Part shown: positions 26,235-34,873 of the stretch, one piece after another
Layout: each line of letters opens with the position of its first letter
Position numbering within the stretch: the first letter of the stretch is position 1
From: Accumulibacter sp.
GTDB taxonomy: Bacteria; Pseudomonadota; Gammaproteobacteria; Burkholderiales; Rhodocyclaceae
Direction of reading: 5' to 3'
Assembly: GCA_024235695.1 (NCBI GenBank)
Contig: JACKLX010000001.1
Span: 496,001 to 560,000, forward strand
Length of the DNA: 64,000 nucleotides
The notes under the pieces: generated by a model
Told to the model about the DNA's origin: nothing
Databases searched by the model: none
The model's input: the letters and a program-made list of their open reading frames with translations, nothing else
Program-made: the position numbers and the translations under genes

Positions 26235-28172
26235 TCAGGATTCTTGGAAACCTGACGACGAGGCGAGATCGTCGAGGGCGCCGCCGACAAAGCGCCGCAT
26301 TTCGGCCCGACTGAGCCGTGGGCGGATACGCCTTGCTTCGGCGAGTGCTTCGGCCGCCTCGGACGCCTTGCCAAGCTTCGCCAGGACCATCGCCAGGACG
26401 ATCCGGGCGGGATAGAACTTTGCATCCGACCGGCAAGCGCCGTGCGCGGCGTCGAGCGCTTCGTCGAGCCGGTCGAGGCGGACCAGGCCACTGGCCAGGG
26501 CAGTCAGCCAGACCGAGCGACGGTAATCGGTCGGACTGGTCCGCAGACCGCGGCGCAGCGCTTCGACGGCGGTCTCGAATTGCATCTGCAGCAAGCGGGT
26601 GGCGCCGAGCGCCGCCCAGGCCTGCGCGTTGTTCGGATTGTCCTCGATCGCACGTTCCAGCAGCGGCACGGCGCGAGCCGGATCGCCCAGGTGGGCAATG
26701 GCGCAAGCCGCCAGGCCGAGAACTTCGGATCGGGTCGGCTCGAGCTCCAGCGCCCGTTCCGCGTCGGCACGGGCCTCGTCCCGGGCCGTGTCGCCGCGGA
26801 GCAATCCCCAGTCCTGGGCAAAAGCCATGATCAGCGCCTTGTGCGCCCGTGCCAGCGCGAGTTTGGGGTCGAGCGCGATCGCCTCCCGAAACAGGCGCAC
26901 GGCGTCGTCCACGGCATCTTCCGACCATCCGGCCGAGAACAGGGCGCTGCCGGCCTGGTGCGTCTTGTGCCAGGCATCCGGCCGCTCGTCGTAGCGATCG
27001 TCGCCAGTGCCGTCAGCGCCACCACCGGCCTCGGCGAGCGTCAGTTGCTGCTCGATCCGGGCGGCCGTCCCGGCAACGAAGTTGTCGACATCGGCCGTGT
27101 CGCCGCGCGCCGTCAGATCCTGCTGCAGGCTCCACAGGTACTGGGCCGTTTCGCCATCGACGATCTGGACGGCGATGCGCAGAACACCGGCTTCGGGCTG
27201 ACGCAGGCTGCCGGTGACCAGGTAGCTGGCTCCCAGCACGCGCGCGATTTGCGTCAGATCGTCGGGATTCGGCCGCATCGCCGCGACCACCGCGGGCTGC
27301 ACGACCACCCGGAAGCCGGGCACGCGCGCGAGTTGCCTGCTGATCTCCTCGGCAATGATCGCGGCAAGCGAGTCGAGCTCGGGGCGGCGTGCGGCGTTGA
27401 CGAACGGCACGACGGCAACGACGCGCAGCCCGTGTCCCTCGCTGTCACGCCGCGTGAAGTTGTCCCGGCGGATGGAATCATGGAGCGCCTGCGTCGCCGC
27501 GTCGGGCTCGACCTGAAGCTCTTTCAGCAGCAGTTCCCGGCACAGCTTGTACTGGTACAGCGCTTCGCTGCGCCGGCCGAGCGCCTCGAGCGAGCGCATC
27601 AGCGCGCGGTGGGCGTCTTCGTTCGCCGGATCGCCGGCCAGCAGGCGTTGCAGCAGTTGCACCGCAGCTTCGTGCTTTGCTTGCCCCGCGTGGTGTGCCG
27701 CAAGCCGCGTCAGTGCGGCCGCCGCCGCCTGCGACAGCCGCCTGCGTTCGGCGCCCAGCCACGCCTCGAACGCCTCCTCTTTGGCGGACAGTCCGTCGAG
27801 CAGAGGCCCGCTGTCGAGCGCCAGTGCACGCTCGAGCTCGCCGGGGTCTGCGCTCGCCGCCAGCGCAGCGAATTCAGCCGCGTCGGCGGTGCAAATGCGG
27901 CTGTCAAGGCGTAGCGTTTCGCCGCTCGCCTCGACCACCGGCGCATCTCGCCGCAAGGCCGTAAGCACCTGGCGCAGGCTGTGCCGGGCACGCTCCTCGG
28001 CCAGATCGCCCCAGAATATCGCCGCCATGCGCTCGCGCGTGACGGCCGCCGGACCATGGACAGCGAGAACGGCGAGCATTCCCTTGGCCTTGCGCGATGC
28101 GACGGCGATTTCCCGGCCGTCCTCGTCGTCGAGGCGGAAGCCGCCGAGCAGCGTCAGACGGAATTTCGCCAT
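26235..28172 (-). CDS. SARP/BTAD-type transcriptional regulator with TolB-like and TPR domains
   Basis: This 645-residue regulator has an N-terminal winged-helix domain (LLGGFRLDDEDGREIAVASRKAKGMLAVLA, about 1-95), a bacterial transcriptional activator domain with DPANEDAHRALMRSLEALGRRSEAL (about 95-250) and a TolB/FlgO-like domain (VVAVVPFVNAARRPELDSLAAIIAEEISRQL, about 270-390). A TPR array (about 430-625) includes a TPR-like repeat ARAVPLLERAIEDNPNNAQAWAALGATRLL. The start MAKFRLTLLGG was taken because the frame upstream is short and not protein-like. It probably controls the OsmC and methyltransferase genes, but this is inference. Confidence 0.88.
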   Translation of the reverse strand: MAKFRLTLLGGFRLDDEDGREIAVASRKAKGMLAVLAVHGPAAVTRERMAAIFWGDLAEERARHSLRQVLTALRRDAPVVEASGETLRLDSRICTADAAEFAALAASADPGELERALALDSGPLLDGLSAKEEAFEAWLGAERRRLSQAAAAALTRLAAHHAGQAKHEAAVQLLQRLLAGDPANEDAHRALMRSLEALGRRSEALYQYKLCRELLLKELQVEPDAATQALHDSIRRDNFTRRDSEGHGLRVVAVVPFVNAARRPELDSLAAIIAEEISRQLARVPGFRVVVQPAVVAAMRPNPDDLTQIARVLGASYLVTGSLRQPEAGVLRIAVQIVDGETAQYLWSLQQDLTARGDTADVDNFVAGTAARIEQQLTLAEAGGGADGTGDDRYDERPDAWHKTHQAGSALFSAGWSEDAVDDAVRLFREAIALDPKLALARAHKALIMAFAQDWGLLRGDTARDEARADAERALELEPTRSEVLGLAACAIAHLGDPARAVPLLERAIEDNPNNAQAWAALGATRLLQMQFETAVEALRRGLRTSPTDYRRSVWLTALASGLVRLDRLDEALDAAHGACRSDAKFYPARIVLAMVLAKLGKASEAAEALAEARRIRPRLSRAEMRRFVGGALDDLASSSGFQES

Positions 28173-28410
28173 GTCGTTGGTTTGCCTGGCAGTTGAAGGT
28201 GAATCGCCATGCTCCCGGATTCCTCTGCTAGGCTGCTTGCCGGACAACCCTGGTCAGCAGCGAGTTTGCACCAGTTTCGCACCGTTCAAGTGCGGAAAAC
28301 AGCTTGCGCGGCCCGCTGATCGGTCGCCTGCCTGCTGGTCGCCGCCTGCGGCAGAGGTCTTGCGACGCCGGGCGCGGCGAAGCGCTCGAGATCGCCGTCG
28401 GGTGAGCCGA

Positions 28411-29679
28411 CTAGCTGCCGAATACCGCCAGCAGCAAGCCGGCGGCGACGGCCGAACCGATGACGCCGGCGACGTTGGGGCCCATCGCGTGCATCAGCAG
28501 GAAGTTGTGCGGATCATAGCGGGCGCCGACGTTCTGGCTGACGCGGGCGGCCATGGGTACGGCGGAAACGCCGGCCGAACCGATCAGCGGGTTGATCTTG
28601 TCCTGGCAGAACAGGTTCATGATCTTGGCCATGATCACGCCACCAGCGGTACCCATGGCGAAGGCCATGACCCCCAGCAGCAGGATGCCGAGGGTTTCCA
28701 GGTTGAGGAAACTGTGGGCCGAGAGCTTCGACCCCACACCCAGCCCGAGGAAGATGGTGACGATGTTGATCAGGGCGTTCTGCGCCGTGCTCGACAGGCG
28801 CTCGACGACGCCGCATTCGCGAAACAGGTTGCCGAGGGCGAAGAAGCCGATGAGGGGAGCCGCCGAGGGCAGCAACAGCGCGACCAGGAGCACCAGCACG
28901 ATCGGGAACAGGATCTTCTCCCGCCGCGATACATGTCGCAGTTGGCGCATGCGTATCCGGCGTTCCGCTTCGCTGGTGAAGAACTTCATGATCGGTGGCT
29001 GGATCAGGGGCACCAGAGCCATGTAGCTGTAGGCGGCGACGGCGATACTCCCCATCAGACGGGGCGACAGCCTGGATGAGAGGTAGATCGCTGTCGGGCC
29101 GTCGGCGCCGCCGATGATGCCGATCGAGGCGGCGTCGGGAAAGCTGAAATTGATCCCGGGTACGAAGTAGGACAGCGCGACGGCGCCCAGCAGGGTGGCG
29201 AAAATGCCGATCTGCGCGGCGGCGCCCAGCAGCAGGGTCTTGGGATTGGCGATCATCGGACCGAAGTCGGTCATCGCACCCACACCCAGGAAGATGAGCA
29301 GCGGGAAGACGCCGGTGGCGATGCCGACGTTGTAAATGTGATAAATGATGCCACCCTCGTCCGAAATGCCGGCCACCGGGACGTTGCTGAGGATGCAGCC
29401 GAAGCCGATGGGCACCAGCAACAGCGGCTCGAATCCCTTCTCGATGCCGAGGAACAGCAGCAACAAGCCGATGCCGATCATCGCCAGCTTGCCGAAACCG
29501 TCGATGAAGGATTCGGCATGGAGTACGTCGGCAATGCCCGTCGATTGCCACAGTTTCTCGAACATGCTGCCCATGGCGGGAAGGTGATCGAGGACCGTGG
29601 CGTCGGCCACCGCCAGCGAGGGAAGCAGCAGCAGAAGGATGCCTGTCAGCCACCAGCGGATACCGGGCGCGTTGCTCAT
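28411..29679 (-). CDS. oadB: Na+-translocating oxaloacetate decarboxylase beta subunit
   Basis: This is the membrane ion pump of the decarboxylase complex: carboxybiotin is decarboxylated and two Na+ ions move outward. It has 422 residues, the family length, with about nine helices. The conserved Asp region [18 protein letters not shown] (the key Na+-binding Asp) and the C-terminal Asn/Ser segment [16 protein letters not shown] are present, as is the cytoplasmic loop [14 protein letters not shown]. It is the last gene of an oadG-oadA-oadB cluster, 27 bases after oadA. Related glutaconyl-CoA and methylmalonyl-CoA decarboxylases share this subunit, but the adjacent carboxyltransferase is of oxaloacetate type. 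Confidence 0.95.
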   Translation of the reverse strand: MSNAPGIRWWLTGILLLLLPSLAVADATVLDHLPAMGSMFEKLWQSTGIADVLHAESFIDGFGKLAMIGIGLLLLFLGIEKGFEPLLLVPIGFGCILSNVPVAGISDEGGIIYHIYNVGIATGVFPLLIFLGVGAMTDFGPMIANPKTLLLGAAAQIGIFATLLGAVALSYFVPGINFSFPDAASIGIIGGADGPTAIYLSSRLSPRLMGSIAVAAYSYMALVPLIQPPIMKFFTSEAERRIRMRQLRHVSRREKILFPIVLVLLVALLLPSAAPLIGFFALGNLFRECGVVERLSSTAQNALINIVTIFLGLGVGSKLSAHSFLNLETLGILLLGVMAFAMGTAGGVIMAKIMNLFCQDKINPLIGSAGVSAVPMAARVSQNVGARYDPHNFLLMHAMGPNVAGVIGSAVAAGLLLAVFGS

Positions 29680-29706
29680 GCTTGCTTTTCCTGGGTGGGC
29701 CGGCGA

Positions 29707-31530
29707 TCAGCCGATAACCATCATGACCTGGCCGGCGTGGACCACCGAATCCTTGGCGACGTGAATCACCAGGACCTTGCCGCCCACGGGTGCCTTGATC
29801 GGCGTCTCCATCTTCATCGCCTCGAGAACGACAATCAGGTCGCCCTCGGCAACGGCCTGGCCGAGCGACACGGAGACGTTGAGTACGTTGCCGGGAACCG
29901 GCGCGGGGATCTCCGTTCCGACGACAGCGACGACCGGCGCGGCAGCGGCTGCGGTGGCAGCGGCGGCAGCCGGCTGGGCCGAGAGCACCTGGCCCGTTCC
30001 CTCGGCAACCTGGACGTCGTAGCGCACGCCGTTGACCGTCACCGTGTAGTCGCCGACAGCCGGCGCGTCGGCCGCCGGAGCGACCGGCCTGGCCGCCGGA
30101 GCGGCGGCCTTGTGATCCGTTGTCTCCTTCGTCTCGGCCTTGCGCACGTTGACACTGAACTGGCCCTTGAGGAAGTCGAGCCCCTTGTTGCCGCCCGTGG
30201 TGGCGAGGGCGCCAATGATGAAAATGTTCTCGTCGGTGACCGGCAGGCCGTTGTCCTGGAGAATCTTCCTCGCCGCGGGAATGCCGGGCTCGATGATGTC
30301 GACCGGATCGCCGGTGAACACCGGCTTGCCGAGTTGCCTGGCGGCGATCTCGACGATTTCGGCGTCGGGCGGCACGGGAGTGCGCCCAAAGTAGCCGAGG
30401 ACCATCTGGCCGTAGCCGTCGGTCATCTTCTTCCAGGGACCCTGGGTGGCGTTGGCGTAGGCCTGCTGGAAGTAGAACTGGGACACCGGCGTGACGGAAG
30501 CGGCGAAGCCGCCGCGCGCGACGCACTCGGACATCGCCTTGATCACCTGCGGATAGAGGTGGAAGGTGCCGGTGTCGCGCATCATCATGGTGTTGGCCGT
30601 GAGGGCGCCGCCGGGCATCGGCGAAAAGATCACTTCGGAGTCGATGGCCAGCGCTTCGGGCGGGAAGAAATAGTCCTTGAAGCATTCCTTGGCGACCTGG
30701 TTGGCCTCCATGAGCCTGGCAACGTCGATGTCGAGCGCGTAGTCGGTCCCCTTCAGCGCGTGCCACATCGAGAACAGGTCGGGCTGGGCGGTACCGCCAG
30801 AAAGCGGCGCGCGACCGACGCAGATGCCATCGCAGCCGCCCTCGATCGCAGCCAGGTATTGGGCGACGCCGGTACCGCAGGTGTCGTGGGTGTGCATGCG
30901 GATCTCGACTGCGTCGCCGAGCAGCTTGCGCGCCTGCCTGAAGGTCTCGTGGACCTTGCGCGGGTTGGAGGTGCCGCTGGCATCCTTGAAACAGACCGAG
31001 TGGTAGGGAATGCCGGCGTCAAGGATGTCGCGCAGCGTCTTGAGGTAGAACGCGGGATCGTGCGCGCCGGTGCAGCCGAGCGGCAGCTCCATCATCGAGA
31101 TCACCACCTCGTGCTCGAGACCGGCATCGGTGATGCACTGGCCCGAGTAGGTCAGGTTGCGCACGTCGTTGAGGGCGTCGAAGTTGCGGATGCGCGTCAT
31201 GCCGTGCTTCTTGAACATCCGGGCATGCAGGTCAATCATGTCCCTCGGCTGCTGGCCGAGGGCCACGACGCTGATGCCGCGGGCGAGCGTCTGCAGGCGG
31301 GCGTCGGGACCGGCGGCGGTGCGGAACTGGTCCATCATGTCGAAGGCCGACTCGCCGCAATAGAGGAACAGGCTCTGGAAGCGGGCGCCCCCGCCTGCTT
31401 CGAAATGGCTGATGCCGGCGGCGCGCGCCGCTTCGATGGCGGGGATGAAGTCCCTGGTAAGGGCGCGGGCACCGAAGACGGACTGGAAGCCGTCGCGGAA
31501 GGACGTGTCCTGGAAGAGAATCTTCTTCAT
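29707..31530 (-). CDS. oadA: Oxaloacetate decarboxylase alpha subunit (carboxyltransferase plus biotin carrier), divergent
   Basis: This soluble biotin enzyme transfers CO2 from oxaloacetate to biotin. It has 607 residues with the 5S carboxyltransferase barrel (MKKILFQDTSFRDGFQSVF, with metal-binding RD near residue 12; the HTHDTCGTG His pair; SVCFKDASG Lys for carbamylation) and an Ala/Pro linker (about 490-535). The biotin domain has EAMKMETPI, biotinyl-Lys about 573. Substitutions relative to the Klebsiella-type protein (RDGFQS instead of RDAHQS, HTHDTCGTG) place it in a divergent clade. The start is MKKILFQD; the frame runs further upstream through oadG and is not used. The complex also needs the oadB and oadG products flanking it. 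Confidence 0.9.
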   Translation of the reverse strand: MKKILFQDTSFRDGFQSVFGARALTRDFIPAIEAARAAGISHFEAGGGARFQSLFLYCGESAFDMMDQFRTAAGPDARLQTLARGISVVALGQQPRDMIDLHARMFKKHGMTRIRNFDALNDVRNLTYSGQCITDAGLEHEVVISMMELPLGCTGAHDPAFYLKTLRDILDAGIPYHSVCFKDASGTSNPRKVHETFRQARKLLGDAVEIRMHTHDTCGTGVAQYLAAIEGGCDGICVGRAPLSGGTAQPDLFSMWHALKGTDYALDIDVARLMEANQVAKECFKDYFFPPEALAIDSEVIFSPMPGGALTANTMMMRDTGTFHLYPQVIKAMSECVARGGFAASVTPVSQFYFQQAYANATQGPWKKMTDGYGQMVLGYFGRTPVPPDAEIVEIAARQLGKPVFTGDPVDIIEPGIPAARKILQDNGLPVTDENIFIIGALATTGGNKGLDFLKGQFSVNVRKAETKETTDHKAAAPAARPVAPAADAPAVGDYTVTVNGVRYDVQVAEGTGQVLSAQPAAAAATAAAAAPVVAVVGTEIPAPVPGNVLNVSVSLGQAVAEGDLIVVLEAMKMETPIKAPVGGKVLVIHVAKDSVVHAGQVMMVIG

Positions 31531-31586
31531 GGGCGAGCTGTTCCAAAAAATTTGGTGGAAATCCGGGGCTGAAGGCCCGGCGAGGG

Positions 31587-31829
31587 CTAGCGACGTCCCT
31601 TGCGAAAGAGGGCCACGGCGATGGCGATGGCGGCGGCCACCGCTCCGGGATCGATGGCAGGCGTCGCCGGCAGCACGGCGGTTACGGCGCGGGGAGTGGC
31701 GACCGGCGGCGCTTCCGGGGGAAGCAGCCTGCCGATGGCGGTTACTACCCACATCAGCAGGGTGAGAAAGCTCAGCACCACGGCCATGCCGATGAAGGCG
31801 AGCTGGAGTGCTTCGAGGATGAAATCCAT
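31587..31829 (-). CDS. oadG: Oxaloacetate decarboxylase gamma subunit
   Basis: This small membrane subunit stabilises and assembles the oxaloacetate decarboxylase complex. It has 80 residues with one N-terminal helix (LEALQLAFIGMAVVLSFLTLLMWVVTAIGRLL), a Pro/Ala-rich linker and a hydrophobic C-terminus that ends in FRKGRR. The start was set by AGGAG upstream. It is the first gene of the oad cluster, 56 bases before oadA. Gamma subunits vary strongly in sequence, so the call rests on position, size and the single-anchor plan. Confidence 0.85.
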   Translation of the reverse strand: MDFILEALQLAFIGMAVVLSFLTLLMWVVTAIGRLLPPEAPPVATPRAVTAVLPATPAIDPGAVAAAIAIAVALFRKGRR

Positions 31830-31892
31830 ACAGGCTCCTGGGGAACGGCCGATCAATTGCCGACAGATGCTTTCCTGGCGACGTCGAGCGAC

Positions 31893-31921
31893 ATTATCGG
31901 TTGCGCCGTGTTGTTGGCCAA
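31893..31921 (-). promoter_or_regulatory. sigma70-like promoter for oadGAB
   Basis: Read on the minus strand, TTGGCC and GATAAT are separated by 17 bases. GATAAT is about 65 bases upstream of the oadG start. The spacing and the -10 box are good and the -35 is moderate. Confidence 0.5.
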
Positions 31922-32113
31922 GAGGAACCGCCGGGGTCGCATGACGCCCGGCCCTCGAGTCCCGCGGGAGGTCCCCGGTCGCCGGCGCGTTCGCCTGCCA
32001 CCGCCTCGCTTTGCAGGCCAGCCTATCGCGAGTCCTGTTGGCCGCCAGCCTTGGCGACGGTCGCGTAGCGGCCCGTCGCGGGCAGCATGGCGCTCTTGGT
32101 TCTGGCTGGACGC

Positions 32114-33145
32114 CTACGCCTTCCCTCCGCCGAAGAACGCCTGCGGTGCCCGCTCGCCCAGCGCGAGCCAGATCTTGATCACCTCGTAGACGATCACGGT
32201 CGCATAGCTCACCGCCATCCACACCAGTGGTTCCTCGATCGGCAGGCCGTGCCAGGCATCGATGGAGAGGCCGATCATCGCTTCCGGCCGGAAGCCCCAC
32301 CAGCCGTACGGCAGGGCCAGCGTGACTTCCCAGAGCAGGCTGATGAGCAGCATCAGCAGGAAGGTGAAGCTGAACGCGCGCCAGTTGATGAACGACCGGG
32401 CAGTGTGGAAGAGCGCTGCCGAAGGGACCAGGGCGCCCAGCGTGAGGTAGGTGAAATACCAGGGAAAGCCTGCCGGCGCGTCCGAGAAGCCGCGTTTGTA
32501 CGCGGCGGCGGCAGCGATCAGCGCGATTCCGCACCAGACCGACGGATAGTGCGGGCGGACGAAGCGCACCAGGCCGTTGGCCTGCCCGCGGTAGTCGGGA
32601 ACGTTGTAAGCCCTCATCCAGTATTCGTCGGCCCAGACGTAGCTCAGCAGCGCGGCCATGAAACCGCTGAGGTAGAAGACGAACTCCTCGACCGGCAGCG
32701 CGCCGCCGACGGCGGGAACCGTGATTCCGAGCGTCGCGCCGTGATTGCGGAAGACGAAGAAGGCGTTGCCGAAAGCCAGATCGAGCACGAAGCCCAGTGG
32801 CACCAGCACGGCCAGCGTTCGCCAGAACGCCTGGCGCGGGAAACGCAGCGCCGGCCGGCGAGCGAACCAGCTGCCGAGCACCGCTACCGGCACGATGAAC
32901 AGCAGCAGGCTCCAGGTGTAGCCGTAGGGCGTCGGGTTGTCGGAGGCGACGTTCAGCACGCCCGGATGTTCGACGCTCGACAGCGTCAGCGCGGTCGGCA
33001 CGATCAGCATGGCGGCGAGCAGGAACAGAACCCGGTAGGGTGGTCCCGATGGCTGCCGCCCCCGCCTGCCATCGCTCCCATCGCTATCAGCGCTATCAGC
33101 GCTATCAGCGAACTCTGCGCGGTGCTCGCTTTCTCCGGTTTTCAT
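32114..33145 (-). CDS. Membrane protein with two lycopene-cyclase-type (CrtYc/CrtYd) motifs
   Basis: This 343-residue protein has about eight membrane helices. It contains the sequences PVEEFVFYL and PIEEPLVWM, the PxEE motifs of the heterodimeric lycopene beta-cyclase family (CrtYc/CrtYd, CarR), one in each half of the protein, so it may be an internally duplicated or fused form. This family normally cyclises lycopene to beta-carotene, but no carotenoid genes are seen nearby, so the function is open. The N-terminus includes a short ADS repeat. It is transcribed in the same direction as the oad operon, 284 bases upstream of it. The start has an AGGGG site. Confidence 0.75.
   Translation of the reverse strand: MKTGESEHRAEFADSADSADSDGSDGRRGRQPSGPPYRVLFLLAAMLIVPTALTLSSVEHPGVLNVASDNPTPYGYTWSLLLFIVPVAVLGSWFARRPALRFPRQAFWRTLAVLVPLGFVLDLAFGNAFFVFRNHGATLGITVPAVGGALPVEEFVFYLSGFMAALLSYVWADEYWMRAYNVPDYRGQANGLVRFVRPHYPSVWCGIALIAAAAAYKRGFSDAPAGFPWYFTYLTLGALVPSAALFHTARSFINWRAFSFTFLLMLLISLLWEVTLALPYGWWGFRPEAMIGLSIDAWHGLPIEEPLVWMAVSYATVIVYEVIKIWLALGERAPQAFFGGGKA
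33082..33108. repeat. 9-bp tandem repeat, 3 copies, in a coding region
   Basis: CGCTATCAG occurs three times head-to-tail, preceded by a degenerate copy (CGCTCCCAT). It encodes the ADS repeat of the lycopene-cyclase-domain protein on the minus strand, residues about 13-21, in frame. Slipped-strand changes would alter length by whole tripeptides. Confidence 0.9.
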
Positions 33146-33644
33146 GTCGGGCCCCTGGGTCGATCACAAGTCGGGACATTCTGCGCCAAGCTCGGTCGTC
33201 TTTGAAGCGGCGGCAGCCGCTTGCCGGGCACCGCCGCGATTTCAGGGGCCGGCATTCGTTTTCGCGGCCAGCGGCGCCGCCGTGTCGGCTTGACCATGGA
33301 GCGTCGCGGCGCCGAGATCGCGGCGCTGCGACGAGCGCGACGGCAGACTCGGCGATTGACCGTGGCGACGGGAATCATCGATACTTTGCCACGGTCTGTT
33401 GTATTCCTGGCGGGCGATCCGTTGCGGGTGGTGTGCGGACCCCCCCTTTTTTCCAGGGCCGGCCGCCAGCGCCGGTGGCGGTCGGCGGCGACCACTGGCC
33501 GGTGAGCACCAGGGTCCGTGACGGAAACGAGGAGGCATCCGATGCGGCTTCGCCAAGGCCGGATTTGTCGAACGCGTTGCATACGAAAGCCGTGCGGTTT
33601 GGCCCTGGCCCGCTTCGCGGCCGATCGATCGGCGTGCTTCAGCC
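33146..33644. other. upstream region of the RND efflux operon
   Basis: This is about 500 bases between the divergent membrane-protein gene and the adaptor gene. No convincing gene or sigma70 promoter was found except a short Arg/Cys-rich open frame from 33542 with a strong ribosome site. Other frames are shadows. A TetR- or MarR-type operator was not seen. Confidence 0.5.
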
Positions 33645-33661
33645 ATGCCGCAAGACGCTAG
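33542..33661 (+). CDS. possible short leader ORF (39 aa) overlapping the adaptor start
   Basis: The ATG at 33542 has an excellent GAGGAGG site six bases upstream. The frame encodes 39 residues beginning MRLRQGRICRTRCIRKPCG, rich in Arg and Cys, and stops at 33661, 17 bases inside the adaptor gene. The adaptor ATG has no good ribosome site of its own. Translation of the leader could therefore couple to it. Whether it is translated is unknown, and it could be chance. Confidence 0.35.
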   Translation: MRLRQGRICRTRCIRKPCGLALARFAADRSACFSHAARR

Positions 33662-34859
33662 CGCAGGCTGGCGTTCGCTGCCACGCCGGGCAGCGCTCCT
33701 GGTCGCCGTCGGTGTGGTCGTCCTGGGCGGCTGCGGCAAGCCGCCGGCGAAGCCGCCCCCGGCGCCGCTGGAGGTCACGACGATCACAGTCGAGGCGCGC
33801 GATGTGTCGGTGTCGGCCGAGTACGTCGCCCAGACGCAGAGCTCGCAGGCGGTGAACATCCAGGCGCGCGTCTCGGGTTTCCTCGACAAGCGCGTCTACA
33901 CCGAAGGTTCGCTGGTCAAGGCCGGCCAGGTGCTTTTCCGCATGGACCCCAAGCCGTTCCAGGCGCAGGTCGATGCCGCCGCCGCGGCGATGCAGCGCAA
34001 CCAGGCGTCGCTGCAGGTGGCTACCGCCAACCTCAAGCGCACGCGGCCGCTGGCGGAGCTCAACGCGCTGTCGCAGAAGGACCTCGACAACGCCGAGGGG
34101 CAGTACGAGCAGGCGGCCGCAGCGGTGGCGCAATCGAAGGCGCAGCTCGACTCGGCCAAGCTCGACCTGTCGTACACCATCATCCGCTCGCCGGTGAACG
34201 GCATCGCCAGCTACGCCGCGGTCGCCGACGGCAGCTATCTCAGCCCGCAGAACAGCCAGCTGACGACGGTGTCGGTGCTGTCGCCGATGTGGGTCAACTT
34301 CAGCCTGTCCGAGAACGAGTTCCAGCGCATCGAAAACGATATCAAGGCCGGTCGACTGGTGTTGCCGAAAGACCGCAACATGCTGGTCGAGATCGAGCAG
34401 GTGGACGGCAGCGTCTATCCCTACACCGGTCGCATCACCTTCACCGACCCGGCATACAACGCGCAGACCGGCACCTTCCTGATCCGTGCCTCGGTCGACA
34501 ATCCGCAGGGCCAATTGCGGCCGAACCAGTACGTGCGGGCGCGGCTGAAGGGCGCGGTGCGGCCGGGCGCGATCCTGGTGCCGCAACGCGCGGTGCAGCA
34601 AAGCGGTCAGGGCCATTTCGTCTGGCTGGTCGGCAAGGAAAGCCGAGTCGAGCTGCGACCGGTGGTGGTCGGCGACTGGTATCGCGACAGCTGGTTCATC
34701 AGCGAAGGACTGCACACCGGTGACCAGCTGGTGGTCGACGGCGCCATGCGCCTGTCGCCCGACGCCAGGGTCATTGTCAGGGCACCGCCCGCCACAGCGG
34801 CGACCACCGCTACCGCCGCTGCCGCTGGCGCCGCAGGCGCCGCGGCCGGCAGCCGCTGA
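33645..34859 (+). CDS. RND efflux periplasmic adaptor, lipoprotein (AcrA/MexA-like)
   Basis: This is the membrane-fusion protein of a complete RND tripartite pump, 404 residues. The signal peptide ends in the lipobox VLGGCGKPP (Cys about residue 30). The lipoyl and hairpin region (about 60-200) and the beta-barrel domain follow, with IIRSPVNGIASYAAVADGS typical of the family. The C-terminus is an Ala/Thr-rich low-complexity stretch of about 25 residues. Only ATG 33645 fits the signal peptide, although it has no clear ribosome site. It is 14 bases ahead of the permease gene. Confidence 0.93.
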   Translation: MPQDASAGWRSLPRRAALLVAVGVVVLGGCGKPPAKPPPAPLEVTTITVEARDVSVSAEYVAQTQSSQAVNIQARVSGFLDKRVYTEGSLVKAGQVLFRMDPKPFQAQVDAAAAAMQRNQASLQVATANLKRTRPLAELNALSQKDLDNAEGQYEQAAAAVAQSKAQLDSAKLDLSYTIIRSPVNGIASYAAVADGSYLSPQNSQLTTVSVLSPMWVNFSLSENEFQRIENDIKAGRLVLPKDRNMLVEIEQVDGSVYPYTGRITFTDPAYNAQTGTFLIRASVDNPQGQLRPNQYVRARLKGAVRPGAILVPQRAVQQSGQGHFVWLVGKESRVELRPVVVGDWYRDSWFISEGLHTGDQLVVDGAMRLSPDARVIVRAPPATAATTATAAAAGAAGAAAGSR

Positions 34860-34873
34860 CGCTGCGGCGCGAC

